Shown in pieces: positions 1 through 8,986 of a DNA stretch of 64,000 nt. Position numbers and translations under genes: made by a program. The number at the start of each line of letters is the position of its first letter. The first letter of the stretch is position 1. The notes under the pieces are model-generated. The model made no database searches and had not been told where the DNA came from. It worked only from the letters and a program-made list of their open reading frames with translations. Source of the stretch: Betaproteobacteria bacterium (GTDB lineage: Bacteria; Pseudomonadota; Gammaproteobacteria; Burkholderiales; Usitatibacteraceae); NCBI GenBank assembly GCA_016720925.1, contig JADKJR010000004.1, positions 62,001 through 126,000 of the forward strand, read 5' to 3'.

Positions 1-1
1 G

Positions 2-766
2 CAGTTCAAGGTCGTCAAGGACTGGGATGGCCACAACCTGCATTTCCTGTGGTTCGCGGCCTTGATGGATGGGCGCGCCGGACTGGCGCTGGAGACTGCC
101 CGGCGCGCGGCGAAACGCAGTGCCGAGGACAAGCATGTCTATGCCGAATACAATCGCAGCTTGCCGCTGCTGACGTTGATTCGATTGCAACGCTGGGCAG
201 ATGTGTTGGCCGAGCCCGCGCCTGCCGCGGACGCGGGCAAGCGTTTCGGGACCGCGGTCCATGCGCATGCGCGCGCCGTGGCGTTGGCGCGCACCGGCCA
301 GCTCGCGCAGGCGCGTGAGGCGGGCGATGTTGTCGAGAACGCGGTGACCATCCTGAAACGTGAGCGGAATCCATCGGGTGATGAAAGCTTTGCGTTGACC
401 TTGCTCGACGTTTTGCTGACGTGGCAACAGGCCGAGTTGGCGCTGGCCGCGGGCGATGCCGATGCCGCGCAACGTGCCGCGCAACGGGGTGTGGATCTGG
501 AGGATGCGATCGAGGATCGTGAGCCGCCACTGCTGGCGGCGGGCTCGCGCAATTTGCTCGGGCACGTGATGCTCGAAGCAAAACGCTGGGGCGGCGCGGA
601 ACAAGCTTTTCGCGACGACCTGGCCGACCAGCCCGGCAGCGGCTGGGCGTTGCGCGGCCTGACCCAATCGCTCACCCGCCAAGGCAAGTCCACTGAAGCC
701 GCGACGGTCAAGGCGCAATGGGAAAAAGCCTGGAGGGAAGCGGACGGGGTACTGCGGAAGTTGTGA
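2..766 (+). CDS. TPR-like helical repeat protein, 3' part (5' end outside window)
   Basis: The reading frame is open from the left edge, so only the last ~254 residues are visible. They are Ala/Arg/Leu-rich helical pairs typical of tetratricopeptide repeats, e.g. the stretches around VALARTGQLAQAREAG, ELALAAGDADAAQRAA and the final WALRGLTQSLTRQGKSTEA. No membrane segment or catalytic motif is seen in the visible part. TPR arrays normally mediate protein-protein contacts; the partner is unknown. The gene stops at TGA 764-766 and nothing follows it closely, so it is probably the last gene of its transcript. The missing N-terminus may carry a signal peptide or an effector domain (for example a kinase or a regulator), so function cannot be given. 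Confidence 0.75.
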   Translation, partial: QFKVVKDWDGHNLHFLWFAALMDGRAGLALETARRAAKRSAEDKHVYAEYNRSLPLLTLIRLQRWADVLAEPAPAADAGKRFGTAVHAHARAVALARTGQLAQAREAGDVVENAVTILKRERNPSGDESFALTLLDVLLTWQQAELALAAGDADAAQRAAQRGVDLEDAIEDREPPLLAAGSRNLLGHVMLEAKRWGGAEQAFRDDLADQPGSGWALRGLTQSLTRQGKSTEAATVKAQWEKAWREADGVLRKL

Positions 767-1112
767 GGGGCAGATTCAGGTAAGTGCGTGAGCGCGCTCT
801 GGGCGATTCGTAGCTCAGTTGAATGGCTGGTGCCTCTGTCGTACCGCCGCAGGCCAGTGCCCAGGTTCTGCGCGTTCAGGATTCAATGACACGCTTCAGC
901 CCGGTCGTGGCGAAAGTACTGTCTGGAATCGAAATGAGCCGTGGATTGCGGATCGCGCCTCCCGCTACGGTATTCACTGGGTCCTCCGTTCACGATCACA
1001 TTGAGCGCGTTTTGATTCCTGAAGAATTTGTTCGAGTCTGCCTTCCATGTTTCCCTGCGCGGTAGTGTTGCCTGAAGATAAAATCTAGCTCGGGCTCTTT
1101 TTCCACGCGCAC
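767..1112. other. Intergenic stretch, no gene seen
   Basis: No convincing coding frame. A short piece near 808-835 resembles a tRNA D-arm (GTAGCTCAGTTG) but no anticodon arm, T-arm or acceptor stem can be completed, so it is not called as a tRNA. The promoter of the following VanZ-like gene probably lies here. Confidence 0.5.
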
Positions 1113-2123
1113 ATGAGTTTTCGCCAAAACAACATCCGAAGCAAAGACATTGCGTTCACGATTATTGTCGCCGTCGCGATTGGCCTGCTGGCCGCCCTCG
1201 TGGTGTTCGCGGGTTTGCCTAGTTCCACGAAATTCATGCACGTGCTGCACAAGACCGGGCACCCTTTGGCGTTTGGATTGATTGCGTTGCTCGTTTTAAC
1301 TTTGCTGACGAAGCGCAAAGGCCTGCTCGCCAGGCCTGCCTGGATTCGGTATCTTGCGGCGTTCATCGCGGCCGTAGTGGTCGGGGCAGTGACCGAGATC
1401 GGTCAACTATTTACCCATCGAGGCGCGTCAGTCGTGGACGTGATGTACGATGCCGTTGGCGCGATAGCTTGCCTCGCCGGTCACGCCGGAATTCTTGGCG
1501 GTCGAATCGTGCCGAAGCCGCTTGGCTTGTGGCTGGGGCTTTTGTCGGTGGCGTTATTGGCGACGGCAGTCGCGCTGGGGCCTCTGATCTGGTGCCTGGC
1601 CGCCTACGCGGAGCGCGATGCGCGGTTTCCGATCATGATGCAAAATCCATCCGCGCTCGGCATGTTTTTCGTTTCGTCCGATGCCGGTAACGTTTCCATA
1701 ACAAGGTTGCCCGGCATCGGCGAAGGCGGTGGAGCGCAACAAAATGATGTAAACGAGGCGCCGGTCCTGAAAGTCGCCATCGACAAAGGGCGATACCCCG
1801 GCCTTCAAATCACCGAGCCGTTCCCGAAATGGAGCGGGTATCAGGCGCTAGCCGTGGATATCATCAATCCCGGTGAGAGCGAAATGGAGCTTGTCATTCG
1901 CGTGCACGATCGACCGCACAATTTCGAATACGACGATCGCTTCAATCGCTCTATCATTATTGGCGCGAGAACCCGCACCACCATCATGGTCCCGTTGCAG
2001 GAATTGCAGCATGGCCCCAAACGCAGGTTGCTGAATCTCGATGCGATTGCCAATCTCGCCATTTTTGCCTTGCACCCGGTACCGAACGGCGCTTTTTATG
2101 TCAGCAAAATCTGGCTTCGGTAG
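1113..2123 (+). CDS. VanZ-like membrane protein with C-terminal beta-rich domain
   Basis: 336 residues. The N-terminal half (about residues 15-165) has four or five hydrophobic segments and the VanZ family pattern: HKTGHPLAFG after the first segment and TEIGQLFTHRGASVVDVMYDAVGA before a later one. VanZ proteins are inner-membrane proteins; the founder gives low-level teicoplanin resistance, but most members have no known job. The C-terminal ~170 residues (from about 170) follow the last membrane helix and look like a soluble beta-sandwich, possibly carbohydrate binding, predicted to face the periplasm. VanZ proteins are often only ~150-200 residues, so the extra domain is a fusion. It precedes the MCE transporter genes by ~120 bp on the same strand; a functional link is only a guess. 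Confidence 0.8.
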   Translation: MSFRQNNIRSKDIAFTIIVAVAIGLLAALVVFAGLPSSTKFMHVLHKTGHPLAFGLIALLVLTLLTKRKGLLARPAWIRYLAAFIAAVVVGAVTEIGQLFTHRGASVVDVMYDAVGAIACLAGHAGILGGRIVPKPLGLWLGLLSVALLATAVALGPLIWCLAAYAERDARFPIMMQNPSALGMFFVSSDAGNVSITRLPGIGEGGGAQQNDVNEAPVLKVAIDKGRYPGLQITEPFPKWSGYQALAVDIINPGESEMELVIRVHDRPHNFEYDDRFNRSIIIGARTRTTIMVPLQELQHGPKRRLLNLDAIANLAIFALHPVPNGAFYVSKIWLR

Positions 2124-2245
2124 TCATTCGCAAAGTGACAACGCATGTTCGCCACGTCTGCGTCATGGCTCGTTCCTGGCTACAACGAATCGGACTTGGC
2201 AACCCAACATTGACCACCGCTTCGACGCGCGCTTATCATCTATTC

Positions 2246-3049
2246 ATGACAACGCTACCTTCCCTGCAGGATCGTGTCGGCCAGATTGGCCGAAGTGGTG
2301 CGCGCTGGTCGGCAAGCTGGTGGCATGTCGTCTGGGTTGGCGCGCTGATTCTGGTGCTGGCACTTTCGCCATCGACCTATCGGCGCGGCAACCGCGCCTT
2401 GCTGGCGCGGCATGTGGTTCTCGGCACGGCACCGATCCTGCCGTGGTTTGCGTTTCTGTCGGCGCTGATCAGCGTGGTGCTGATCCGGATCGTGATCGTC
2501 ACCGCGATGGCCTATGGCCTCTCACATTACGCCTTCGAGATGATGGTGCGGGTGCTGGTGCTGGAATTGATCCCGCTGTCGGCTGCGTTGTTTGTCGCGC
2601 TGCGAATCACCGTGCCGAGCGGAGCGGATCTCGTGCGGATGCACGCTCGCGGCGAGGTTGAGGCGCTGCGCCGCGCGGGCAATGATCCGCTGCGCCACGA
2701 GCTGTTGCCGCGCGTGGTGGCGGGCGTATTTGCGGTGCTGATGCTGGCCGCCGTCAGCGGCGTGATTGCGATGGTGCTGGCGTATTTCGCGGTTTATGGC
2801 GCCACCTTCAGCGCCTTCGCCGGCTTTACGCGCACGATGGGTCATATATTCAATCCGGCAGTGGCGCTGATCTTCGCGCTCAAGACGCTGTTTTTCAGTT
2901 TTGCGGTTTCGTTGATCCCGGTGGCCGCATATCTTCGCGGTCGCAGCACGGCGGGCGTGCACGGCAGCCCGGAACTCGATAGCCTGGTGCGTTTGTTCGC
3001 CACACTTTTGCTGATCGAGGTGGTTTCACTGATGAGTAGCTATTATTGA
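2246..3049 (+). CDS. MlaE-type permease of an MCE lipid ABC transporter
   Basis: About 267 residues from the ATG at 2246, with about five membrane segments in the order found in MlaE permeases and a cytoplasmic loop containing EVEALRRAGNDPLRHELLPRVVAG, which corresponds to the conserved coupling loop of this family. MlaE forms a dimer in the inner membrane that moves phospholipids for the MlaD ring. The frame stays open upstream to 2135, but the ATG at 2246 fits the family N-terminus best. It lies 13 bp before an MCE protein gene and then a lipoprotein gene, clearly one operon. The ATPase gene (mlaF type) that usually precedes the permease is absent: the preceding gene is VanZ-like. Confidence 0.85.
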   Translation: MTTLPSLQDRVGQIGRSGARWSASWWHVVWVGALILVLALSPSTYRRGNRALLARHVVLGTAPILPWFAFLSALISVVLIRIVIVTAMAYGLSHYAFEMMVRVLVLELIPLSAALFVALRITVPSGADLVRMHARGEVEALRRAGNDPLRHELLPRVVAGVFAVLMLAAVSGVIAMVLAYFAVYGATFSAFAGFTRTMGHIFNPAVALIFALKTLFFSFAVSLIPVAAYLRGRSTAGVHGSPELDSLVRLFATLLLIEVVSLMSSYY

Positions 3050-3062
3050 CACTGATTCCGCC

Positions 3063-4043
3063 ATGAGCGCATCACCATCCCCTCCGCCATCGCCAGACAC
3101 CGCGCCGGTTGCGGCGCCCGCACACGTCGAGTTGAAGGCCTCGATCCTGTTACTCACCCTTGCGCTGCTGATTGGCGGCGCCGCACTCTACCTGAGCTAC
3201 GCCCGCGGCGCGTTCGAGAGCACGCAGCGGCTGGTGCTGATCGCTGAAGATGCGGAGGGCGTGAGCGTCGGGATGAGCATGACGTTCGCCGGTTTTCCGA
3301 TCGGCCGTGTGCGCCGCATCGAACTGGGATCGGACGGGAACGCACGCATCCTCGTCGATGTGCCGCTGAAAGATGCGCACTGGTTGCGTACGTCCAGCGT
3401 GTTCACGCTCTCGCACGGCGTGGTCGGCAGCACCAATATCCGCGCCTTCAGCGGCATCCTGAATGATCCGCCATTGCCGGATGGCGCGGAGCGTATGGTT
3501 CTGGGCGGTGACGCGAGCGCCGAGATTCCGCGCCTGATGAATGAGGCGCACCAATTGCTGCAGAACCTGAACGCAATGACGGCCGATGGCTCGTCCATCA
3601 ACGAGAGCCTCGCCAACGTCAAAACGTTCACTGAAAAACTCAATGGACGCGGCGGCGCGATGGGCGCGTTGCTCGGCGGTGACGCGGAAGCCGCCAAGCT
3701 GCGCACAACGCTGGATCGTACCAACACGCTGCTGGCTCGCCTCGATGGACTGGCCGCGAAGGCCGATACACAGGTGTTCGGTGCGGATGGCATGATGCGC
3801 GATGCGCAAAGCACGGTCCAGCAGCTCAACGCGATGCTCGTTGAGGCGCGCGCCAGCTTGAAACGTGTCGATGCGCTGCTCGACGATGCAAAGGTTGTTG
3901 GCGCGAACGCACGCGTCGCCAGCACCGACCTCGGTGTGCTGCGCGCGGAAGTCGACGCCAGTTTGCGGCACGTTGATTACCTGATTAACGAGCTGAATCG
4001 CAAGTGGCCTTTCGCGCGCGACAGCGAGTTGAAACTGCCATGA
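3063..4043 (+). CDS. MCE/MlaD-family substrate-binding protein
   Basis: 326 residues: a Pro/Ala-rich cytoplasmic tail, one membrane anchor (about residues 27-48), then a single MCE domain (about 55-140; FAGFPIGRVRRIELGSDG and LSHGVVGSTNIRAFSG) and a long helical C-terminus with heptad-like Leu/Ala spacing from about 155. MCE proteins form periplasmic hexameric rings that carry lipids between the inner and outer membrane; the long helical tail, as in PqiB/YebT-like and Mce proteins, may form the barrel above the ring. Longer than MlaD of E. coli (~183 aa). Its stop overlaps the start of the lipoprotein gene by 4 bp (ATGA), so translation is probably coupled. Confidence 0.88.
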   Translation: MSASPSPPPSPDTAPVAAPAHVELKASILLLTLALLIGGAALYLSYARGAFESTQRLVLIAEDAEGVSVGMSMTFAGFPIGRVRRIELGSDGNARILVDVPLKDAHWLRTSSVFTLSHGVVGSTNIRAFSGILNDPPLPDGAERMVLGGDASAEIPRLMNEAHQLLQNLNAMTADGSSINESLANVKTFTEKLNGRGGAMGALLGGDAEAAKLRTTLDRTNTLLARLDGLAAKADTQVFGADGMMRDAQSTVQQLNAMLVEARASLKRVDALLDDAKVVGANARVASTDLGVLRAEVDASLRHVDYLINELNRKWPFARDSELKLP

Positions 4044-4729
4044 CGAACATTTCGCCGGGCCGCTGCTTGAAGCTGTTTGCCGGCAGCGCGATTGCGCTAT
4101 TGCTGGCTGCGTGCGCCGGCAACCCGCCGCCACCGGATTGGCAGGCCAACACGAAGCAATCCACTGAACGCGCCATCGCAGCCTATCTTGTGGGCAATAC
4201 CCGGGTCGAGGCCGCGGAATTGTCGCGCGCGCGCACTGAAGTCGCACGCACCGGGCGCGCTGACCTGTTGGCCCGGGTCGAGCTGACGCATTGCGCGGCT
4301 CAGGTGGCGAGCCTCGTATTCGGCCCCTGTGAAGGGTTCGAGCCACTACGCGCCGATGCGGCTGCGCCCGAACGAGTCTATGCTGACTACCTGCGGATCA
4401 AACTGGGGCCGGCAGATATTGCGTTGCTCCCCGAGTCGCATCGAGCGGTCGCGGCGGGCGGGCCGAACGATGTGGCGAATACTGCGGCATTGAGCGGTAT
4501 TGCTGATCCGCTGTCGCGGCTGGTGGCGGCGGGTGTGTTATTCAAGACAGGTCGTGCGGATCCCAGCGTCATTGCGCTGGCGATCGACGCCGCGTCGTCG
4601 CAGGGCTGGCGGCGACCACTACTGGCGTGGCTGAAAGTGCAATTGCAGCGCGCCGAGCAGGCGGGGGCGGGCGACGACGTGCAGCGGTTGCGCAGGCGCA
4701 TTGAACTGGTGCAGGGCAGTGCCGGCTAG
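4040..4729 (+). CDS. Lipoprotein linked to the MCE transporter
   Basis: About 229 residues from ATG 4040, which overlaps the TGA of the MCE gene. Signal peptide with lipobox LLLAAC near residues 20-25 (mature Cys ~25), so it is predicted to be a lipid-anchored periplasmic protein. The mature part is mostly helical and contains Cys pairs around CAAQVASLVFGPC. MCE operons often end with an auxiliary lipoprotein (PqiC/DUF330 type), but I see no clear PqiC signature here, so the family is open. Position and translational coupling are the only evidence that it serves the transporter. Confidence 0.75.
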   Translation: MTNISPGRCLKLFAGSAIALLLAACAGNPPPPDWQANTKQSTERAIAAYLVGNTRVEAAELSRARTEVARTGRADLLARVELTHCAAQVASLVFGPCEGFEPLRADAAAPERVYADYLRIKLGPADIALLPESHRAVAAGGPNDVANTAALSGIADPLSRLVAAGVLFKTGRADPSVIALAIDAASSQGWRRPLLAWLKVQLQRAEQAGAGDDVQRLRRRIELVQGSAG

Positions 4730-4817
4730 TGTCACGACACTGGCACCGCACATACCGAATTGACTCAGTAGAAGCGCACGCGAATTCCCCGGACAACGTC
4801 CTGAAACATAACACGTA

Positions 4818-4882
4818 GATCGCCATTTCACGGGCTTCGCAGGCCGAAAATGTCCAGGAAGCCGCGCCAGTGAATGACTTTG
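4818..4882 (+). repeat. Dispersed 65-bp hairpin element, copy A
   Basis: Starts GATCGCCATTT and ends CGCGCCAGTG...GACTTTG. An internal stem GGCTTC / GAAGCC can form. A GTAG tetranucleotide (4815-4818) sits at its 5' edge, like the tag next to REP sequences recognised by RAYT enzymes. It lies in the ~290-bp gap before the GST gene; the rest of the gap shows nothing else. Confidence 0.7.
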
Positions 4883-5020
4883 CCTGCTTCAAGTTCTCAG
4901 GACACAATGCGCGTTCGCTTCGCGCCGTTCGACAGGCTGCTCGCCTGGCAAAGGGCTTGAAACGAATGTCGCGAAAGTATCATCGTTCAAATCGGATCAA
5001 ATTCTCTTCAGGAAATTCAC

Positions 5021-5677
5021 ATGTCCAACATCATCACGTTCTATTTCGGTTCTGGTTCGCCTTACGCGTGGAAAGTCTGGCTGGCGCTGGAGCACAAGAA
5101 GCTGCCCTATGAAGCGAAGCGCATGTCCTTTGATAACGGGGACCTGAAGACGCCTGAATTTACCGCCATCAATCCACGGCAGAAAGTGCCCGCGCTGGTG
5201 GACAACGGGTTCGCCATGTACGAATCGGCCGCCATCCTCGAATACCTGGAAGACCGCTATCCCGACAGCGGTGAGCGTTTGTGGCCGCGCGACGTGCAAG
5301 CCCGCGCCATCGCGCGCAGACGCGCGGCGGAAGTGGTGGCGTATGTCGATCCGATCAACGACAAGCTCTTTACCGAGCTGTTCGGTCCAGCCGGCAAGAT
5401 TCCCGATGTCGCGTCCATCGACGCCAGCAAGCAGGCGCTGACCGAAGAACTCGCGCGCATCGAAGGCTGGCTGGACGAAGATTATCTTGCCGGCGGGAAA
5501 TTGAGCGGCGCGGACTTTACGCTGTATCCCTACCTGGCTTTTCTGGGCCGTGTTGATACGCGCATACCCGGCTACCACTTGCTCGCGCTGGCGCCGCCGA
5601 AGGTGGCCGCATGGATGAAGCGCATTGAATCGTTGCCGTATTTCGAGAAGACGGTTCCACCGCACTGGAAGGCGTAG
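5021..5677 (+). CDS. Glutathione S-transferase family protein
   Basis: 218 residues. Thioredoxin-fold N-terminal domain (about 1-80) beginning ITFYFGSGSPYAWKVWLALEHK, with the glutathione-binding loop KVPALVDNG and the ESAAILEYLEDRYP helix that contacts the gamma-glutamyl group, followed by the all-helical C-terminal domain (about 90-210) with SGADFTLYPYLAF. The catalytic Ser/Tyr region is SGSPYA. Cytosolic; conjugates or reduces electrophiles with glutathione, but the substrate cannot be told from sequence. Single gene with its own spacer; preceded by dispersed repeat copy A. Confidence 0.9.
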   Translation: MSNIITFYFGSGSPYAWKVWLALEHKKLPYEAKRMSFDNGDLKTPEFTAINPRQKVPALVDNGFAMYESAAILEYLEDRYPDSGERLWPRDVQARAIARRRAAEVVAYVDPINDKLFTELFGPAGKIPDVASIDASKQALTEELARIEGWLDEDYLAGGKLSGADFTLYPYLAFLGRVDTRIPGYHLLALAPPKVAAWMKRIESLPYFEKTVPPHWKA

Positions 5678-5719
5678 TTTTGCTGTGTCTGTCGATCCAC
5701 GTCGCTTACCGTCAATAAC

Positions 5720-6589
5720 ATGCTGAGCTACCGCCACGCCTTCCACGCCGGCAATCACGCGGACGTGCTGAAACATTTCGTGCTGGTTGAACTTATTCGG
5801 CACCTTTGCCTGAAGGAGACGCCGTTCTGGTATGTCGACACGCACGCGGGCGCCGGCGTATACGCGCTCGATACGGGTTACGCGACCAAGCTCGCCGAAC
5901 ACGTTGACGGCATTGGGCGTTTGTGGAATCGCAAAGACTTGCCCGCCGCATTGGCGGAATACGTTGACCTGGTGCGCGCATTCAACCGGGAACTCCATGC
6001 CGACGGCGGGTTGCACGCATATCCCGGGTCCCCGTGGTTCGCGCAACGCCTGCTGCGGGATCAGGACCGCCTGCGATTGTTCGAACTGCACAGCAGTGAC
6101 AGCGCTTTGCTGCAGGAGAACTTTTGTTCGCTGGGCACCCGCGTGGAGCGGCGTACCATCATTCAGCCAACGGACGGCTATGCGGGCCTCAAGGCGCTGT
6201 TGCCACCGTTGCCGCGCCGCGGGCTGGTGCTGATCGATCCTTCCTACGAGGACAAGGATGACTACCGCGCCATTCCGCTGATGCTGAAGGATGCGTTGAC
6301 GCGCTTTGCCACCGGCACATATGTCCTGTGGTACCCACAGTTGTCGCGCATCGATAGCCAGCGCCTGCCGGCGGCACTGAAATTACTGCCCGCCAAGAGT
6401 TGGCTGCATGTTTCCCTCTCGGTCAGCGCGCCGCCCGAAGATGGATTCGGCATGCGCGGCAGCGGCCTGTTCATCCTCAACCCGCCGTGGACGCTGCATA
6501 AAACGCTGCAGGGCGTGATGCCGTATCTGGTGAAAATACTGGGACGGGATTCAGGCGCGGGATTTGTGCTGGAGCATGACGAGCATTAG
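5720..6589 (+). CDS. rlmJ: 23S rRNA (adenine(2030)-N6)-methyltransferase RlmJ
   Basis: 289 residues, the normal length of RlmJ. The start MLSYRHAFHAGNHADVLKH is the family hallmark; SAM-binding motif I is YVDTHAGAGVY, and the methylase motif IV DPSYE (catalytic DPPY-like) is near residue 175. RlmJ methylates N6 of A2030 in 23S rRNA in the cytoplasm and is not essential. A single gene 43 bp after the GST gene, same strand. The NxPW motif (NPPW) near residue 255 is also typical. Confidence 0.95.
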   Translation: MLSYRHAFHAGNHADVLKHFVLVELIRHLCLKETPFWYVDTHAGAGVYALDTGYATKLAEHVDGIGRLWNRKDLPAALAEYVDLVRAFNRELHADGGLHAYPGSPWFAQRLLRDQDRLRLFELHSSDSALLQENFCSLGTRVERRTIIQPTDGYAGLKALLPPLPRRGLVLIDPSYEDKDDYRAIPLMLKDALTRFATGTYVLWYPQLSRIDSQRLPAALKLLPAKSWLHVSLSVSAPPEDGFGMRGSGLFILNPPWTLHKTLQGVMPYLVKILGRDSGAGFVLEHDEH

Positions 6590-6679
6590 CGGGAACCAGA
6601 TTGCATTGTGCAATCGCGCGCAAATCTGTTTGCGAACCTGTTTGCGCCTCCGCGCGACCCTCCCTGCTAAACTTGCATC

Positions 6680-7150
6680 ATGAATGAAGATCAGGTGCAG
6701 GCACTACGCAATCTGGTGCGCGGGCAAACCATCGCATCGCTCGGTACCTTGCACGACGGCGATCCGTTTGTGTCGATGGTTCCCTATGCGCAACACGCGG
6801 GCGGCGCGGATTTTTTCATCCACGTCAGCCGCCTTGCCACCCACACCAAAGACATGATTGCCCATCCGCGCGTGAGTCTGCTGATCATCGCGCAGGACGG
6901 GGACTTGCCGCAAAGCCGGGCACGCATTACGGTGCAGGGCGATGCGCAGCCACTCGACCGGGAATCATCGGAGTATGCGGCGGCAAAGGCATCCTACATC
7001 GCCCGCTTTCCGCAATCCGCCGACATATTTGAGTTTGCGGATTTCTCGATATTCAGGATTGCGCCGGTGACCGTGCGTGTCGTCGGCGGATTTGCGCAGG
7101 CGTTCAGCCTGGGGGCGGAATCCTTCGGGCGGGCGCTGCGGGAGGCATAA
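6680..7150 (+). CDS. HugZ/pyridoxamine-5'-phosphate-oxidase-like flavin or heme protein
   Basis: 156 residues with the split beta-barrel fold of the PNPOx-like family: TIASLGTLHDGDPFVSMVPYA near the start, a dimer-contact strand FFIHVSRLATHTKDM, and RVSLLII, then TVQGDAQPL. Members bind FMN, F420 or heme; HugZ types break down heme. The C-terminal heme-binding extension of full HugZ (about 250 aa) is missing, so this is a short general member. Convergent with the following minus-strand kinase gene, 1 bp apart. Confidence 0.8.
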   Translation: MNEDQVQALRNLVRGQTIASLGTLHDGDPFVSMVPYAQHAGGADFFIHVSRLATHTKDMIAHPRVSLLIIAQDGDLPQSRARITVQGDAQPLDRESSEYAAAKASYIARFPQSADIFEFADFSIFRIAPVTVRVVGGFAQAFSLGAESFGRALREA

Positions 7151-7151
7151 G

Positions 7152-8669
7152 CTATCCGGCGAGCAGATGGTTTCGCTCTTCCGCATCCAGCAGCTCTACC
7201 CTGCGCATTTGTTGCTCAAGCACTTCAATTGTCGCCTCGGAGGCATCGCGGCCAAGATCCCTGCGCGCATGGATACGCTCTCGCAATAGCGCCGGCGTGG
7301 CTTGCGGCGCCAGGATGCCGAAGGCTGCACCGAGCTCGCCGGCAAGGGCGTGAAAGCTGTCGCGATCGGCGCGTTTCAGAAATGCCGCGTCCACGATCAC
7401 CGACCAACCCGCGCGCAGCAACATGCCGGCGCGATCACGCAGGTGGGCGTAGGTGCGGGCGTGGGCATCGGGCGAGTAAATACCGGAATCCATGCCCGAG
7501 CCGCTCTTATGCGTACCCACGAGGCCGAACAGTCGCTTACGTTCCACATCTGATCGCAATCGCAGCGTGCATGCATGGAGATCACTCTGCAGCAACCGGC
7601 TGGAATCGGCGGTCTTCCCGCAGCCGGCCAGACCGTGGGTGATGATGAGCCTGACAGGGGGTGGGCGGACCAGTTGTTCCGCCAGCGCGATATATGTCAT
7701 TGAGGTCATCGCTTCACCACTATCGTCCTGAGTCTGCCCGGTACGTATGGCCTCAACCTTCGCGCGTACCAGCGCCCGGTAGACCGCGTAAAACCGCAGG
7801 ACGTGCACGGCCTCGTAGTCGCCATTGCGACTGAAAACCTCGTCGACGAACCAGTTGGCCAGCCCCGGCTGACCGTGATCGAGCAGGTCGATATAGGTGA
7901 AGGCAATCTCGCTGGCGACATCGATGCAGCGCAGATCTTCGTTGAACTCGAGGCAGTCGAACATCCTCACACGCCCGCCGATCATGACGAGATTGGCCAG
8001 ATGCAGGTCGCCGTGACACTCGCGCACCCGGCCAGCGCGCTTGCGCGCTTCCATCAACGGCGACAGGTGTTTGAATTGCGCCTCGGTCCACGCGCGCAAC
8101 GCATTCAGCCGGGCCTGGACATGCCCATGTCGCAGCAGGCGCGAAAGATCATGGAAATTATCGAGCGCCGGTGCCAGCACTTCGGTGGGCATTCCGAAAC
8201 GTGACGCCGGCGGCATGATCGACGCGCCCGCATGAAAGGAAACCACCGCGTCGGCCAGATCGGAGAGATGCGCGGCGGTCAGCTCGCCGCGGGCACAGAC
8301 GCGGTCCAGCCTGCCTGCCTCGTCAAAACGCCGCATCCTGACCGCGTATTCAATCGGCGTACCCGGGCCGCTAATTCGCGGGTCCTGCACTGTATGGGTA
8401 ATGCTGACAACGTCCAGATAAATATCGGGGGCAAAGCGACTGTTCAAACGCAATTCGTCCTCGCAACGGTCGTGGCGCCGCTCCAGCGTGCTGAAGTCCA
8501 GAAATGGCAGTTTCAGCGGTTTCTTGATCTTGTAGGCAAAGTCGCCGGCGAGCAGTACCCAGGAAATATGCGTCTGCACGAGTTCAACCCGCTCCACCGC
8601 GTCGGGAAGATGTGGATAACGCCGCGGTTCGAGCAGGGCGCGGATGAGCGGTGGCAATTCCTGTTCCAT
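7152..8669 (-). CDS. Bifunctional aminoglycoside-phosphotransferase-like / P-loop kinase protein
   Basis: About 505 residues from the internal ATG at 8669 (MEQELPPLI); the frame extends to 8711 with a less likely start. The N-terminal part (1-330) is a protein-kinase-like APH fold: lysine region FAYKIKKPLKLPFLDFS, catalytic loop ECHGDLHLANLV and DFG-like MFDCLEFNEDLRCID. The C-terminal part (345-505) is a P-loop kinase with Walker A GLAGCGKT. This fusion is a well-known conserved bacterial family whose substrate is not established; despite the name it should not be taken as antibiotic resistance. Cytosolic. Single gene, divergent from the Cys-cluster gene. Confidence 0.85.
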   Translation of the reverse strand: MEQELPPLIRALLEPRRYPHLPDAVERVELVQTHISWVLLAGDFAYKIKKPLKLPFLDFSTLERRHDRCEDELRLNSRFAPDIYLDVVSITHTVQDPRISGPGTPIEYAVRMRRFDEAGRLDRVCARGELTAAHLSDLADAVVSFHAGASIMPPASRFGMPTEVLAPALDNFHDLSRLLRHGHVQARLNALRAWTEAQFKHLSPLMEARKRAGRVRECHGDLHLANLVMIGGRVRMFDCLEFNEDLRCIDVASEIAFTYIDLLDHGQPGLANWFVDEVFSRNGDYEAVHVLRFYAVYRALVRAKVEAIRTGQTQDDSGEAMTSMTYIALAEQLVRPPPVRLIITHGLAGCGKTADSSRLLQSDLHACTLRLRSDVERKRLFGLVGTHKSGSGMDSGIYSPDAHARTYAHLRDRAGMLLRAGWSVIVDAAFLKRADRDSFHALAGELGAAFGILAPQATPALLRERIHARRDLGRDASEATIEVLEQQMRRVELLDAEERNHLLAG

Positions 8670-8986
8670 AAAATTCACGGTGCCAGAAACAGCGATTCGG
8701 GTATTTGACAAGGGACAAAGATGGTGCAGTTCCCGCCAAATTCAGTGCGCCGCGCCACACCGCTTTCGCGGATGCCACGCGAGGTTTGCGTTGCGCCTTG
8801 CATGGGATGAAAGCGAAGTGGCGCGCGCGGTACCTTCGGAAAACAGTGTTTCAGTCTTTTTCGTTCGCCGTGCGGCAGAGTTGATAATATGACTTTCGTC
8901 GCGCCATTTCCGGAGATGATCCAGAAATCATGGCGTACAGCGTGCGCGGTACATGCCGCCGCGCGTAAGCCGGGCCAATTGTTGTC
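8670..8986. other. Divergent promoter region, no gene seen
   Basis: Lies between the minus-strand kinase fusion and the plus-strand Cys-cluster gene. It contains a small imperfect palindrome CGCCATTTC ... GAAATCATGGCG around 8904-8936. No clear -35/-10 pair can be argued by eye. Confidence 0.35.

Noticed and set aside
805..885. tRNA-like D-arm sequence (GTAGCTCAGTTG)
   Set aside because: No T-arm (GGTTC-A), anticodon stem or acceptor stem can be built in the following 80 nt.
8904..8936. Palindrome CGCCATTTC...GAAATCATGGCG resembling the 65-bp family
   Set aside because: Lacks the CGCGCCA...GAGTTT end and spacing of the family.
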